A stretch of 43,117 nt of DNA from Candidatus Mediterraneibacter pullicola (GTDB taxonomy: Bacteria > Bacillota > Clostridia > Lachnospirales > Lachnospiraceae): assembly GCA_019117065.1 (NCBI GenBank), contig DXAK01000016.1:1-43117 (forward strand), written 5' to 3'. This document shows, in pieces, positions 1 through 8,229 of this stretch. Numbering within the stretch: the stretch's first letter is position 1; each line of letters opens with the position of its first letter. The position numbers and the translations under genes were made by a program. The notes below the pieces were generated by a model. It was not told where the DNA came from. It saw nothing but the letters and a program-made list of their open reading frames with translations, and ran no database searches.

Positions 1-198
1 ATTATCGATGCTATTGAGGTATATTACAATACCCCGTCAGATGTTGTGGCTGCTCACGGATACCAGAAAGCCCAGTACCGTGTCAGCCCGCTGAACGGAA
101 ATTACTGGCCGTGGCAGTACGACAACGAGACCGGCGGCGGACAGGACGGCTATGCCGGAGTGATCGGAAAGGCTATTGATAGATTCCAGCTCTTCTAA
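1..198 (+). CDS. C-terminal end of a possible ChW-repeat surface protein (partial)
   Basis: The window starts inside an open frame that ends at TAA 196-198, leaving 65 residues. The text contains IIDAIEVYY near its start and GYAGVIGKAIDRFQLF at the end, separated by a segment with NYWPWQYDNE. This spacing recalls two tandem clostridial hydrophobic-W (ChW) repeats, each ending in an I-(E/D)-A-I-like strand, which are found in secreted or surface proteins of Clostridia. The match is by eye and weak; it could be another aromatic-rich wall-associated module. No catalytic part is visible, so no function is assigned. It is followed by a GC-rich hairpin at 211-234. Confidence 0.4.
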   Translation: MIDAIEVYYNTPSDVVAAHGYQKAQYRVSPLNGNYWPWQYDNETGGGQDGYAGVIGKAIDRFQLF

Positions 199-210
199 AG
201 GCATAATAAT

Positions 211-234
211 ACCCCGGGGCATCAGCTCCGGGGT
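211..234 (+). terminator. Hairpin after the partial first gene
   Basis: Arms 211-220 and 225-234 pair over 10 bp (ACCCCGGGGC with AGCTCCGGGGT-type complement, one G-T wobble) around the loop ATCA, 13 bp after the stop codon at 196-198. No clear T-run follows, so it is a weak or factor-assisted terminator candidate. Confidence 0.45.
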
Positions 235-383
235 GGAATATTGCATCATCTCATAGGGGCATAAAAGGGGCAAAAATTGAATTGAGTGGTGTTGTTACAC
301 ACATGTAACGGTCGCGATATGCTGCGTAAAATCGGTGTATGTTGATTGAAATTGTGTGCGATTATGCCTGTTATCCGCATGAA

Positions 384-429
384 AGAGGACTGATATATTT
401 TGGAGTATCCTTAATATATCAGTCCTTTT
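384..429. terminator. Bidirectional terminator between the first gene and mntP
   Basis: A perfect 13-bp stem (GGACTGATATATT at 387-399 with its complement at 413-425) closes a 13-base loop. TTTTC follows on the plus strand and TCTTTC on the minus strand. It lies just past the mntP stop codon, so its main role is probably to end mntP. The rest of the gap 199-437 holds only a small 6-4-6 inverted repeat (GTTACA-CACA-TGTAAC, 294-309) that I cannot assign. Confidence 0.8.
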
Positions 430-437
430 CTTATCTG

Positions 438-1010
438 CTATATGATTCCCAGATGCTCCAGCAAAATCTTAAGTCCCAGCAGGACGAGAATAATGCCGCC
501 TGCAAGTTCTGCTTTTGATTTATACCGCGTACCAAACACGTTGCCAATCTTTACGCCTGCGGCGGAGATGATGAAAGTAATTACGCCTATAAAACAGACA
601 GCAGCTATAATGTGCACTTTTAGGAATGCAAAAGTGATTCCTACCGCGAGGGCATCAATGCTTGTGGCGACGGCAAGCAGGAACATCGTGCGAATGTCCA
701 GCGCATCAGTCTCTTGATCGCATCCGTCCTCACACTCTGAGGAACAGGCTTCCCGTATCATATTGATTCCAATGATCGCCAAAAGAATAAAAGCGATCCA
801 GTGGTCTATGGATGTGATTTTATCCTGAAACTGGATTCCCAGAAGATAGCCCAGCGCAGGCATCAGTGCTTGAAAGCCGCCGAACCATGCGCCAACGATG
901 AAGGCTTTTTTAACCGAGATTTTAGGCATTGCAAGTCCCTTACAGACTGAGACGGCAAAAGCGTCCATGGACAGGCCCACCGCTAAGATAAAAAGTTCGA
1001 TCAGTCCCAT
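438..1010 (-). CDS. mntP: Manganese efflux pump MntP
   Basis: A 190-residue membrane protein of the MntP (YebN, former DUF204) family, which exports excess Mn2+ across the cytoplasmic membrane. It has six predicted hydrophobic segments arranged as two related halves. Each half carries the family signature: [10 protein letters not shown] around Asp16 and [10 protein letters not shown] around Asp119; such aspartates form the ion path in this family. A cytoplasmic loop with three cysteines (Cys89, Cys93, Cys97) joins the halves. The start chosen is ATG 1008-1010 because a strong GGAGGAGG lies just upstream; a longer frame beginning at 1037 would include that site. It has its own promoter (1094-1122) and a leader with two hairpins. 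Length is typical for the family. Confidence 0.93.
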   Translation of the reverse strand: MGLIELFILAVGLSMDAFAVSVCKGLAMPKISVKKAFIVGAWFGGFQALMPALGYLLGIQFQDKITSIDHWIAFILLAIIGINMIREACSSECEDGCDQETDALDIRTMFLLAVATSIDALAVGITFAFLKVHIIAAVCFIGVITFIISAAGVKIGNVFGTRYKSKAELAGGIILVLLGLKILLEHLGII

Positions 1011-1041
1011 TTTCCTCCTCCTTTGTATGGAGTACACGCAT

Positions 1042-1088
1042 AAAAATTCAGGTGCGTAAAAGCACCGTCAGTACGAAAACATGTACTG
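1042..1088 (-). promoter_or_regulatory. mntP leader with two small hairpins
   Basis: Read on the minus strand, the leader has CAGTAC/GTACTG arms (1083-1088 and 1069-1074) and then GGTGC/GCACC arms (1062-1066 and 1051-1055), the second followed by TGA and a run of five T at 1042-1046. The second hairpin resembles a short intrinsic terminator ahead of the gene. I could not match it to the yybP-ykoY manganese riboswitch. Confidence 0.35.
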
Positions 1089-1093
1089 CGAAC

Positions 1094-1122
1094 ATATTAT
1101 CACCAGGGGTATGTATTTTCAA
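1094..1122 (-). promoter_or_regulatory. Sigma-A type promoter of mntP
   Basis: On the minus strand TTGAAA (1117-1122), a 17-bp spacer and TAATAT (1094-1099). The predicted start is near 1087, about 77 bases ahead of the mntP start codon. Confidence 0.7.
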
Positions 1123-1175
1123 GGGGAAAAGTGGTTTCTGTATATAAGCAGAAAACAGGTCTTATGTTCACAGGA

Positions 1176-1204
1176 TAGACAAATTTCTCTGTTAGACTTA
1201 CAAT
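1176..1204 (+). promoter_or_regulatory. Promoter of the two-component system
   Basis: TAGACA (1176-1181), 17-bp spacer, TACAAT (1199-1204), about 90 bases ahead of the response regulator start. Confidence 0.55.
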
Positions 1205-1293
1205 ATTAGTGAAAATGGCAGAATTGCAGGCGATTCCAGGCGGAATAGACCGGACAGGCGCCAAAACGGAACTCAGTGAAGAGGTGGAATCAG

Positions 1294-1971
1294 ATGGAGA
1301 ATATTAAGATACTTGTCGTGGATGATGAGAGCAGGATGCGTAAACTGGTAAAGGATTTCCTTGCGCGTGAAGGATATGTGGTGATCGAGGCGGGAGATGG
1401 CATGGAGGCGATGGATATTTTTTATGAGGAAAAAGATATCGCACTTGTCATTCTTGATGTGATGATGCCGAAAATGGATGGATGGCAGGTGTGCCGTGAA
1501 ATCAGAGAGTCCTCAAAAGTACCGATTATCATGCTGACCGCGCGCTCGGAAGAGCGGGACGAACTTCAGGGATTTGAATTGGGGGTTGACGAATATATAT
1601 CGAAACCGTTCAGCCCGAAGATCCTTGTAGCGAGAGTCAATGCTATTTTAAGGCGGTCACTGGGAAATGCAGGCGGAGACGTGGTCGAGGCAGGAGGCAT
1701 TGTCATTGACAAAGCGGCACATATTGTGAAGATAGACGGAACTCTCGTGGAACTTAGTTATAAAGAGTTTGAACTTTTGTCGTATTTTGTAGAAAATCAA
1801 GGGATTGCCCTGTCGAGAGAGAAGATCCTGAATAATGTGTGGAATTATGATTATTTCGGCGACGCAAGGACGATTGATACGCATGTGAAAAAGCTCCGAA
1901 GTAAATTGGGGGCAAAGGGAGAGTACATCAAAACCATCTGGGGGATGGGGTATAAATTCGAAGTGGCATGA
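1294..1971 (+). CDS. OmpR/PhoB-family response regulator
   Basis: A 225-residue two-component transcription factor. The N-terminal receiver domain (about 1-120) shows the acidic pair Asp10-Asp11, the phosphorylation site Asp55 in VILDVMMP, Thr82 and Lys104 in SKPF. The C-terminal winged-helix domain (about 130-225) contains the typical LSYKEFELL opening, the recognition region around RTIDTHVKKLRSKLG and the ending WGMGYKFE. ATG 1294 is chosen because AGGTGG lies six bases before it; an upstream GTG at 1276 has no such site. It forms an operon with the histidine kinase directly downstream. The regulated genes cannot be told from the sequence; the alanine symporter and hisHF that follow are possible but unproven targets. 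Confidence 0.93.
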   Translation: MENIKILVVDDESRMRKLVKDFLAREGYVVIEAGDGMEAMDIFYEEKDIALVILDVMMPKMDGWQVCREIRESSKVPIIMLTARSEERDELQGFELGVDEYISKPFSPKILVARVNAILRRSLGNAGGDVVEAGGIVIDKAAHIVKIDGTLVELSYKEFELLSYFVENQGIALSREKILNNVWNYDYFGDARTIDTHVKKLRSKLGAKGEYIKTIWGMGYKFEVA

Positions 1972-1985
1972 CTGGAGTGAACGTG

Positions 1986-3527
1986 ATGAAATATTCGATC
2001 CGAAGGCAGATTACAGCGATATTTATCGGGTTGTTTGCTTTTATACTCGGAATCGTACTTATAATAAATACCGGATTTCTCGGGACATACTATCTCTCTC
2101 ACAAATCGGAAGAGCTTATTCGGACCTATAAACAGATTGATGAGACACTTCAGCAAGGGAGTCTGACAGATGTTACTGCTGTCAATAATATTCTTATCCG
2201 GACAGAGCGGGCAAATGTGGATCTAATCGTTGTAAACAAGGGCGGGGATGCCGTACTGCATACGCTCAGTGTAGAGGATCCGAGATTTAAGGAGATGTTC
2301 TCTGGTTTTCTCAATTTGATGGGCGTAGAAGAGAGGGATGTGCTCAGACGTACAAGTAATTATACGATCTATCGGGACAGCGCTCAGGGCGTGGAAGGAA
2401 ATGTGGAATATCTGAAGATGGGCGGAAGACTCAGCGATGGCTCGTGGTTTCTCATGCAGAGCCCGCTGGCAAGTATTAAAGAGAGTGCTTCTCTGGCAAA
2501 CCAGTTTCTCATTTATCTGGGTGTTATGGGTATTTTGGCGGGCGGAGTCCTTATATGGCTCTTCTCCAGACGGATCACCAGACCTGTCATGGAGCTGGCG
2601 AGGATATCACAGGATATGGCGAACCTAAACTTCAACGCGAAGTATACACTTGGCGGTGAAGATGAAATCGGTGTGCTGGGACGAAACTTTAACCGTATGT
2701 CCGAACAGCTTGAAAAAACAATTTCAGAACTTAAGAGCGCAAATAACCGACTTCAGAAAGACATCGAGCAGAAGGAAAAGATGGAGGATATGCGCAATGA
2801 ATTTCTCGGAAACGTATCCCATGAGCTTAAGACACCCATTGCACTGATACAGGGATACGCAGAGGGGCTAAAGGAAGGGGTCAACGACGATCCCGAAAGC
2901 CGGGAATTTTACTGTGACGTTATCATGGACGAGGCGGCAAAGATGAACAATATGGTGAAGAACCTGCTCACCTTAAACCAACTTGAGTTTGGAGATAATG
3001 AGGTGCAGTTTGAGAGGTTCGATATTGTCAGGCTGGTGCGGGGTGTGATTGCAAGCTGCGAGATTCTCATCCAGCAGGCAGGGGCTACGGTTGATTTTGT
3101 TGCGGATGAAAGCCTCTACGTGTGGGCGGATGAGTTTAAAACAGAACAAGTTGTCCGCAATTACTTGACGAACGCCATTCATCATGTGGAGAACGAGAGG
3201 CGGATCGAGGTGCGCATCGTCCTTGAGGGTGATATCGCAAGGGTGTCTGTGTTTAACAGCGGCAGGCCGATTCCCGATGAAGATATCCCAAAACTCTGGG
3301 ATAAGTTCTATAAAGTGGACAAAGCGCATACAAGAGAATATGGGGGAAATGGAATTGGTTTGTCCATCGTAAAGGCGATCATGGAATCTTTCCACCGCCG
3401 ATATGGTGTAAAGAACTATGAGAACGGCGTGGCATTCTGGTTCGAACTGGATGCGAAGGCAGAGCCGGAAAATCAAGATAAACAACAGGAAGGTGGTAAT
3501 GAAGAACAAAGTGCTTCTTTACATTAA
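1986..3527 (+). CDS. Membrane sensor histidine kinase
   Basis: A 513-residue sensor kinase, partner of the preceding response regulator. In order: a transmembrane helix near the N-terminus (about 10-30), an extracytoplasmic sensor of about 140 residues, a second helix followed by a HAMP linker (SRRITRPVMELARI), a HisKA domain with the phosphorylated His279 in NVSHELKTP, and a HATPase_c domain with the N box (YLTNAIHH), the F-type box around LWDKFYKV and the GGNGIGLSI glycine box. ATG 1986 is preferred since GGAG stands eight bases upstream; an ATG at 1968 overlapping the regulator stop lacks this. The ligand is unknown. The last 20 residues are charged and poorly conserved. Confidence 0.92.
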   Translation: MKYSIRRQITAIFIGLFAFILGIVLIINTGFLGTYYLSHKSEELIRTYKQIDETLQQGSLTDVTAVNNILIRTERANVDLIVVNKGGDAVLHTLSVEDPRFKEMFSGFLNLMGVEERDVLRRTSNYTIYRDSAQGVEGNVEYLKMGGRLSDGSWFLMQSPLASIKESASLANQFLIYLGVMGILAGGVLIWLFSRRITRPVMELARISQDMANLNFNAKYTLGGEDEIGVLGRNFNRMSEQLEKTISELKSANNRLQKDIEQKEKMEDMRNEFLGNVSHELKTPIALIQGYAEGLKEGVNDDPESREFYCDVIMDEAAKMNNMVKNLLTLNQLEFGDNEVQFERFDIVRLVRGVIASCEILIQQAGATVDFVADESLYVWADEFKTEQVVRNYLTNAIHHVENERRIEVRIVLEGDIARVSVFNSGRPIPDEDIPKLWDKFYKVDKAHTREYGGNGIGLSIVKAIMESFHRRYGVKNYENGVAFWFELDAKAEPENQDKQQEGGNEEQSASLH

Positions 3528-3566
3528 AGTGAAAATGCGCTAAAATGCTTATATTACAAGAAGTTT

Positions 3567-3616
3567 GAGGGCATACGGCATGCCGACTGTCACCGGTGGG
3601 CGTCGCCGTATGCCTC
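3567..3616 (+). terminator. Hairpin between kinase and symporter genes
   Basis: Long arms GAGGGCATACGGC (3567-3579) and GCCGTATGCCTC (3605-3616) pair over 12 bp with one bulged G; the loop can fold further. Only ATTTGCT follows, so termination would be partial. It may reduce read-through from the two-component operon into the symporter gene. Confidence 0.5.
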
Positions 3617-3642
3617 ATTTGCTATCAGGGGAGAAATGTGAA

Positions 3643-5049
3643 ATGTATGAGAAAATATTTGAAATTGTGCAGTCTGTGGATGATTTTGTATGGGGATGGG
3701 GAATGATCGCACTCCTTCTCGGAACACATCTTTTTATGACGGCTCGGACAGGGTTTATTCAGAGAAAGGCGATTACAAAGGGGATCCCGCTCTCTGTGTC
3801 CACGGAGGAAGAGGCGGACGGGGAGGTCAGCCAGTTCGGCGCGCTGACTACTGCCCTTGCCTCTACCATCGGCACAGGAAACATCATCGGAGTAGGAACG
3901 GCCATTGCTTTGGGCGGGCCGGGGGCTGTGCTGTGGTGCTGGCTTACGGGCGTGTTCGGAATCGCAACTAAGTACGCGGAGTCATTGATTGCGGTTAAAT
4001 ACCGGGTAAAGACAGCAGACGGGCGGATGCAGGGCGGAGCGATGTATGCGCTGGAGCGAGGGCTGAATATGAAATGGCTCGGGGTGATTTTTGCTGTTTT
4101 TGCCGGACTAGCATCCTTTGGGATCGGCTGCGCCACTCAGGTCAATGCCATCGCCGAGGTATGCAAAGAAAATCTGGAGATTGAGCCGTGGATTGTTGGT
4201 GTTATCGTGGCAGGGCTGACGGCCGTGGTCATTTTCGGCGGCATCAAAAGTATTGCCCGGGTGTGTGAAAAGCTGGTGCCGTTCATGGCAATTTTTTATG
4301 TGATCGGATGCCTAATTATCCTTGGGATCAACTATGATTACATCATTCCGGCGATTCAGACGATCTGCCGGCTGGCATTTACCGAAGGTGCGGCAGCAGG
4401 AGGCCTCGTAGGAGCAGGTATCCGCTATGCGATCCAGTATGGAGTCGCGAGGGGGCTTTTCTCTAATGAATCTGGTATGGGCTCCGCGCCTATCGCAGCG
4501 GCAGCGGCAAAAACGAAGAATCCGGTTCGGCAGGCGCTTGTCTCCTCTACGGGGACATTCTGGGATACTGTGGTTGTCTGCCTTATGACGGGGCTGGTTC
4601 TTGTGTCTACAGTTATGAAAAATCCAGCCATCAACGCAGACCAGATCTCGGACGGCGGGGAACTGACTACTCTGGCATTCGGTCAGATCCCATATCTTGG
4701 GCCGATCATTCTTGTTGTCGGAATTATCTCTTTCGCATATTCGACTATTCTTGGATGGGCATACTATGGCGAACGCTGTGTAGAATATTTCGCCGGCAAA
4801 GCGGGACTTCTGCCATACCGCATTCTCTATGTGGCAGTTCTTCTTATTGCCCCGGTATTGGCGCTTGATCTCGTGTGGAAGATCGCGGATATCTTAAACG
4901 CCCTGATGGCGATCCCTAATCTTATCGCGGTTCTTTTGTTGTCGCCGGTGATTGTCAGAGAGACGAAGAAATATATAAATAATCTGGACGCGATAGACGA
5001 TACTCCAGTTCCGGTCGTGGAAACAGGTGTAGGAAAGGAGGAAAAATAG
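3643..5049 (+). CDS. Alanine/glycine:cation symporter (AGCS family)
   Basis: A 468-residue polytopic membrane protein of the AGCS family (AlsT/DagA type), which imports alanine or glycine with Na+ or H+. Family features are the N-terminal segment ending in RTGFIQRKA, the STIGTGNIIGVGTAIALGGP region, the motif GIATKYAESLIAVKYR and the RGLFSNESGMGSAPIAAAAA loop. Start ATG 3643 has GGGGAG nine bases upstream; the frame is open farther 5' but without a ribosome site. The stop codon abuts the hisH start, so transport and the hisHF genes are probably cotranscribed. A second member of the family lies at 27937-29340; the two are clearly diverged. Substrate preference cannot be read from sequence. Confidence 0.92.
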   Translation: MYEKIFEIVQSVDDFVWGWGMIALLLGTHLFMTARTGFIQRKAITKGIPLSVSTEEEADGEVSQFGALTTALASTIGTGNIIGVGTAIALGGPGAVLWCWLTGVFGIATKYAESLIAVKYRVKTADGRMQGGAMYALERGLNMKWLGVIFAVFAGLASFGIGCATQVNAIAEVCKENLEIEPWIVGVIVAGLTAVVIFGGIKSIARVCEKLVPFMAIFYVIGCLIILGINYDYIIPAIQTICRLAFTEGAAAGGLVGAGIRYAIQYGVARGLFSNESGMGSAPIAAAAAKTKNPVRQALVSSTGTFWDTVVVCLMTGLVLVSTVMKNPAINADQISDGGELTTLAFGQIPYLGPIILVVGIISFAYSTILGWAYYGERCVEYFAGKAGLLPYRILYVAVLLIAPVLALDLVWKIADILNALMAIPNLIAVLLLSPVIVRETKKYINNLDAIDDTPVPVVETGVGKEEK

Positions 5050-5655
5050 ATGATCGCTGTCATTGATTATGATGCGGGAAATATCCGGAGCGTAGAGAAA
5101 GCGCTACTGGCGCTGGGGCAAGAAGTACATATTACGGGAGAGCCACAGGAAATTCTTCGTGCAGACAAAGTAATTCTGCCGGGGGTGGGAGCATTTGGCG
5201 ATGCCATGGAAAATATTAGAAGTAGAGGGCTTGAACCGGTCATCCGTCAGATCACTGACAGGGGTACCCCCTTCCTTGGGATTTGTCTGGGGCTTCAGCT
5301 TCTCTTTGACAGCAGCGAGGAAGCGCCCGGCGCGAAAGGGCTGGGTTTATTAAAAGGAAGGATACTGCGGATCCCCCAGACGCCGGGAATGAAGATCCCG
5401 CATATGGGATGGAATTCTCTCCATCTGGAGAATGACGGAAAACTATTCAGGGGGATAGAAGAGCAGTCCTATGTATATTTTGTTCATTCTTATTACCTGA
5501 GAGCAGAAGATAAGACGATTGTGAAAGCATCCACGGAATATGGCGCTCACATTCATGCCTCGGTGGAGAAGGGCAATATTTTTGCGTGTCAGTTTCACCC
5601 GGAAAAGAGCGGGGATGTGGGACTTCACATCTTGAAGAATTTTGTCGGACTGTAA
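5050..5655 (+). CDS. hisH: Imidazole glycerol phosphate synthase, glutaminase subunit HisH
   Basis: A 201-residue class I glutamine amidotransferase. It hydrolyses glutamine and channels ammonia to HisF for imidazole glycerol phosphate and AICAR formation in histidine synthesis. The triad is visible: Cys79 in LGICLGLQLLF, and His183 and Glu185 in QFHPEKSG. The opening MIAVIDYDAGNIRSVEKAL is characteristic of HisH. The start codon follows the symporter stop directly, with GGAGG inside the end of that gene. Length matches the family. The paired hisF is 53 bp downstream. The other histidine genes are not in the window. Confidence 0.95.
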   Translation: MIAVIDYDAGNIRSVEKALLALGQEVHITGEPQEILRADKVILPGVGAFGDAMENIRSRGLEPVIRQITDRGTPFLGICLGLQLLFDSSEEAPGAKGLGLLKGRILRIPQTPGMKIPHMGWNSLHLENDGKLFRGIEEQSYVYFVHSYYLRAEDKTIVKASTEYGAHIHASVEKGNIFACQFHPEKSGDVGLHILKNFVGL

Positions 5656-5708
5656 AATTCATGGGCTTGTGAGGAAGAAATTTTGCATAGGCCGTTAGAG
5701 AGGAAACT

Positions 5709-6470
5709 ATGTTTACAAAAAGGATTATTCCCTGTCTGGATGTGAATGCCGGACGGGTCGTAAAAGGTGTAAATTTTGTTGATCTAAAAGACGCAGGAGA
5801 CCCTGTAGAAATCGCAAAAGCATACGATAAAGCAGGGGCGGACGAGCTGGTATTTCTGGATATTACTGCTTCTTCCGATAACCGTGGGACAGTTATTGAT
5901 ATGGTTCGTAAGGTTGCCCAGTGTGTGTTTATTCCGTTTACTGTCGGCGGTGGTATTCGCACAGTGGATGATTTCCGGGCGATTCTGAGAGAAGGGGCGG
6001 ATAAAGTATCTATCAATTCATCTGCCATCAATACCCCGGAACTGATCCGCGACGCTGCGGACAAGTTCGGCAGTCAGTGCGTGGTTGTGGCGATTGACGC
6101 AAAGAAGCGCCCGGACGGTTCTGGCTGGAACATTTATAAGAATGGCGGGCGTATCGATGTGGGGATTGATGCTGTAGAATGGGCAAAGAACGTGGAAGGT
6201 CTTGGCGCAGGAGAGATCCTGCTTACCAGTATGGACTGTGACGGCACGAAAGCGGGATATGATCTGGAGCTGACCCGGATAATCGCGCAGAGCGTGTCTA
6301 TCCCAGTTATTGCTTCTGGTGGAGCAGGAACATTGGAACATTTCCGGGACGCTCTGACGGAAGGGAAGGCGGATGCCGCGCTGGCGGCGTCGCTGTTCCA
6401 CTATAAGGAGCTGGAGATCCGGCAGGTGAAAGAGTATTTAAGACGGGAAGGCGTGGCTGTCAGACTATAG
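5709..6470 (+). CDS. hisF: Imidazole glycerol phosphate synthase, cyclase subunit HisF
   Basis: A 253-residue (beta/alpha)8-barrel enzyme. It uses PRFAR and ammonia from HisH to make imidazole glycerol phosphate and AICAR. The catalytic Asp11 ([13 protein letters not shown]) and Asp130 (VVAIDAKK) are both present, as are the phosphate-binding segments FTVGGGIRT and IASGGAG. Full length and close to canonical histidine-biosynthesis HisF throughout, which argues against the diverged paralogues used in amidated sugar synthesis. The ribosome site is AGAGG just before the ATG. The pair stands apart from the usual hisGDBHAFI operon. Confidence 0.95.
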   Translation: MFTKRIIPCLDVNAGRVVKGVNFVDLKDAGDPVEIAKAYDKAGADELVFLDITASSDNRGTVIDMVRKVAQCVFIPFTVGGGIRTVDDFRAILREGADKVSINSSAINTPELIRDAADKFGSQCVVVAIDAKKRPDGSGWNIYKNGGRIDVGIDAVEWAKNVEGLGAGEILLTSMDCDGTKAGYDLELTRIIAQSVSIPVIASGGAGTLEHFRDALTEGKADAALAASLFHYKELEIRQVKEYLRREGVAVRL

Positions 6471-6549
6471 AAAACTGTGCGGCGGGCGAGAGGATATAGG
6501 CACATAGTATACTGCGCTGCACGAAATATAAGATACAAGGAGAGAGAAC

Positions 6550-7218
6550 ATGGCAGGGATAAACGGAGACTGGTATGAGGCTTTAAAAGGAGAATTTGCG
6601 AAACCATATTATAGGAAGCTTTTTGAAACGATGAATGAAGAATACAGGACAAAGCTGATATTTCCGCCCGCGGGGGATATTTTCAATGCTTTTCATCTGA
6701 CACCTCTCAAAGAGGTAAAGGTGGTGATTCTTGGACAAGACCCGTATCACAATCACAATCAGGCGCACGGGCTGTGCTTTTCCGTAAAAAAAGGCGTGGA
6801 GATCCCGCCGTCTCTGGTAAATATCTATCAGGAGCTGCATGATGATCTGGGGTGCAGGATCCCGGATCATGGTTGTTTGACAAAATGGGCGCAGCAAGGC
6901 GTGCTTATGCTAAATACCGTGCTCACTGTGCGTGCCCATCAGGCGAATTCTCACAGAGGGATTGGCTGGGAAGAATTTACGGACGCGGCAATCAAGGTAT
7001 TAAATGAGCAGGACCGCCCCATTGTGTTTATTTTGTGGGGAAGTCCTGCCCAAAGGAAAAAGACTATGCTTAATAATCCTAAGCATTTGATACTAACAGC
7101 GCCACATCCAAGCCCGCTCTCTGCATACCGCGGATTCTTCGGCAGCAAGCCGTTCAGCCAGACAAATCAATTTCTGGAAGAACAGGGGCTCACTCCTGTT
7201 GACTGGCAGATCGAGTAA
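6550..7218 (+). CDS. ung: Uracil-DNA glycosylase (family 1)
   Basis: A 222-residue base-excision repair enzyme that removes uracil from DNA. The catalytic water-activating Asp64 lies in the motif GQDPYH, the uracil-binding segment is LMLNTVLTVR, and the second motif is HPSPLSAYRGFFGSKPFS with His186. Length matches family 1 UDG. ATG 6550 is preceded by AAGGAGAGAG. It lies 79 bp after hisF on the same strand; a TATACT at 6517-6522 may belong to a weak promoter of its own, but no good -35 is seen. Confidence 0.96.
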   Translation: MAGINGDWYEALKGEFAKPYYRKLFETMNEEYRTKLIFPPAGDIFNAFHLTPLKEVKVVILGQDPYHNHNQAHGLCFSVKKGVEIPPSLVNIYQELHDDLGCRIPDHGCLTKWAQQGVLMLNTVLTVRAHQANSHRGIGWEEFTDAAIKVLNEQDRPIVFILWGSPAQRKKTMLNNPKHLILTAPHPSPLSAYRGFFGSKPFSQTNQFLEEQGLTPVDWQIE

Positions 7219-7268
7219 ATGTACCTGAGATGAGAACAGGGTGGCCGTGTGTTTCTTCCGATATCTTT

Positions 7269-7970
7269 TTAGTTGCCAGTTGAGGTCGGCAGGAAGGGAC
7301 GGACAGCGTCTGCCAGATTATGGATGTTCCGTGTCTGGATCAGGACGGTTCCTTCGCCGTGAAATTCGTTGACAAGACCTTCGCCTGTGGTGAAGCCGAA
7401 TGTTCCAGACGCTACGCGGATATTGTAATTCAGTGAGGCATCCCATGCAACCACATGCTCATTGTCAACGGTGACAGGGCGGTCCGGTGTAACCTTTAGT
7501 GCAAGAATATCTCCGAATGCACAGACGAGCACATCCCCGGATCCCTGTGTCTCCATGACAAATAGACCGCCTGTGCCTCCGAACAGGGCTTTCCCGATAT
7601 CCTGTGACTTCATAGTATAGTCCACACTTTCATCACAGGCTAAAAACGCGCCTGTGTTGAGACGGTACTGCTGCGAGCTATCTACCTTGAGGCAATGAAT
7701 TTTCCCGGGGATGGGAGGCGCAATGCCGATAACTGCACTATCGCTGGTTCCTTTGGCGTGTGTGATGAACATGCTCTCACCGCTTGTGATGCTGCGGCCG
7801 ATCGCGCCGAGCACTCCGCCAAGTCCTTTTTTGTTGCTGTTCATTTTCCCTTCCAGTTCTACGTCTGTGATGTACGCCATAGAGCCGCGCTCCAGTTTGA
7901 CTGTTTCGCCTGAGAGAAGGCTGATCTGCACCAGAGGACAATCCGAATCACCTAAAATCTTATAGTTCAT
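7269..7970 (-). CDS. AIM24 / TIGR00266 family protein
   Basis: A 233-residue protein of the TIGR00266/AIM24 family, made of repeated beta strands in a tryptophan-RNA-binding-attenuator-like fold. Recognisable segments are ERGSMAYITDVELEG, a glycine-rich loop GLGGVLGAIGRSITSGES, FGGTGGLFVMETQGSGDVLV and the C-terminal TGEGLVNEFHGEGTVLIQTR. The molecular role in bacteria is not established; the eukaryotic homologue is linked to mitochondrial organisation. The gene stands alone, with AAGGAGG ahead of ATG 7968-7970 and a good promoter at 8001-8029. It is convergent with ung, with only 50 bp between the stops. Confidence 0.85.
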   Translation of the reverse strand: MNYKILGDSDCPLVQISLLSGETVKLERGSMAYITDVELEGKMNSNKKGLGGVLGAIGRSITSGESMFITHAKGTSDSAVIGIAPPIPGKIHCLKVDSSQQYRLNTGAFLACDESVDYTMKSQDIGKALFGGTGGLFVMETQGSGDVLVCAFGDILALKVTPDRPVTVDNEHVVAWDASLNYNIRVASGTFGFTTGEGLVNEFHGEGTVLIQTRNIHNLADAVRPFLPTSTGN

Positions 7971-8000
7971 ATTTTCCCTCCTTATAGTCTATTTTCTCAA

Positions 8001-8029
8001 ATTATATCATTTACAAGCAGGAGGGACAA
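8001..8029 (-). promoter_or_regulatory. Promoter of the AIM24-family gene
   Basis: On the minus strand TTGTCC (8024-8029), 17-bp spacer ending in TGA, and consensus TATAAT (8001-8006); an extended -10 element. Confidence 0.75.
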
Positions 8030-8047
8030 TGAAGAAAGAAATATTTC

Positions 8048-8076
8048 TTGCAATTTACCGAAAACGGCAGTATAAT
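8048..8076 (+). promoter_or_regulatory. Promoter of tRNA-Gly
   Basis: TTGCAA (8048-8053), 17-bp spacer, consensus TATAAT (8071-8076), ending 16 bases before the mature tRNA 5' end. It is back to back with the AIM24 promoter. Confidence 0.8.
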
Positions 8077-8092
8077 TCTAAATGTGCCAAAT

Positions 8093-8163
8093 GCAGATGT
8101 AGTTCATCGGTAGAACACCAGCTTCCCAAGCTGGGGAGGCGGGTTCGATTCCCGTCATCTGCT
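8093..8163 (+). tRNA. tRNA-Gly (anticodon CCC)
   Basis: A complete cloverleaf can be drawn: acceptor arms GCAGATG and CATCTGC, D stem GTTC/GAAC, anticodon stem CCAGC/GCTGG with the loop TTCCCAA, and T arm GCGGG-TTCGATT-CCCGT. The central loop bases CCC read the glycine codon GGG. The total is 71 bases including the discriminator T. CCA is not encoded (the 3' side reads TTCT), so it must be added by nucleotidyltransferase. It is a single-gene unit with its own promoter and terminator. Confidence 0.95.
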
Positions 8164-8172
8164 TCTGACTTT

Positions 8173-8214
8173 CCCCGAGAGGACTGTGAAGACAGTTCTT
8201 TCGGGGATTTTTTT
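8173..8214 (+). terminator. Rho-independent terminator of tRNA-Gly
   Basis: A 15-bp stem with two G-T wobbles (8173-8187 with 8192-8206), tetraloop GAAG, followed by A and seven T (8208-8214). Confidence 0.93.
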
Positions 8215-8229
8215 GGTCTTCGGAAGAAA

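Noticed and set aside
2973-3509. A 178-codon minus-strand frame opposite the histidine kinase
   Set aside because: No ribosome site and no recognisable domain; the opposite strand has clear kinase motifs.
5050-6470. hisH-hisF as an amidotransferase pair for nonulosonic or amidated sugars
   Set aside because: HisF is close to canonical along its whole length, with both catalytic aspartates, and no sugar-modifying genes are nearby.
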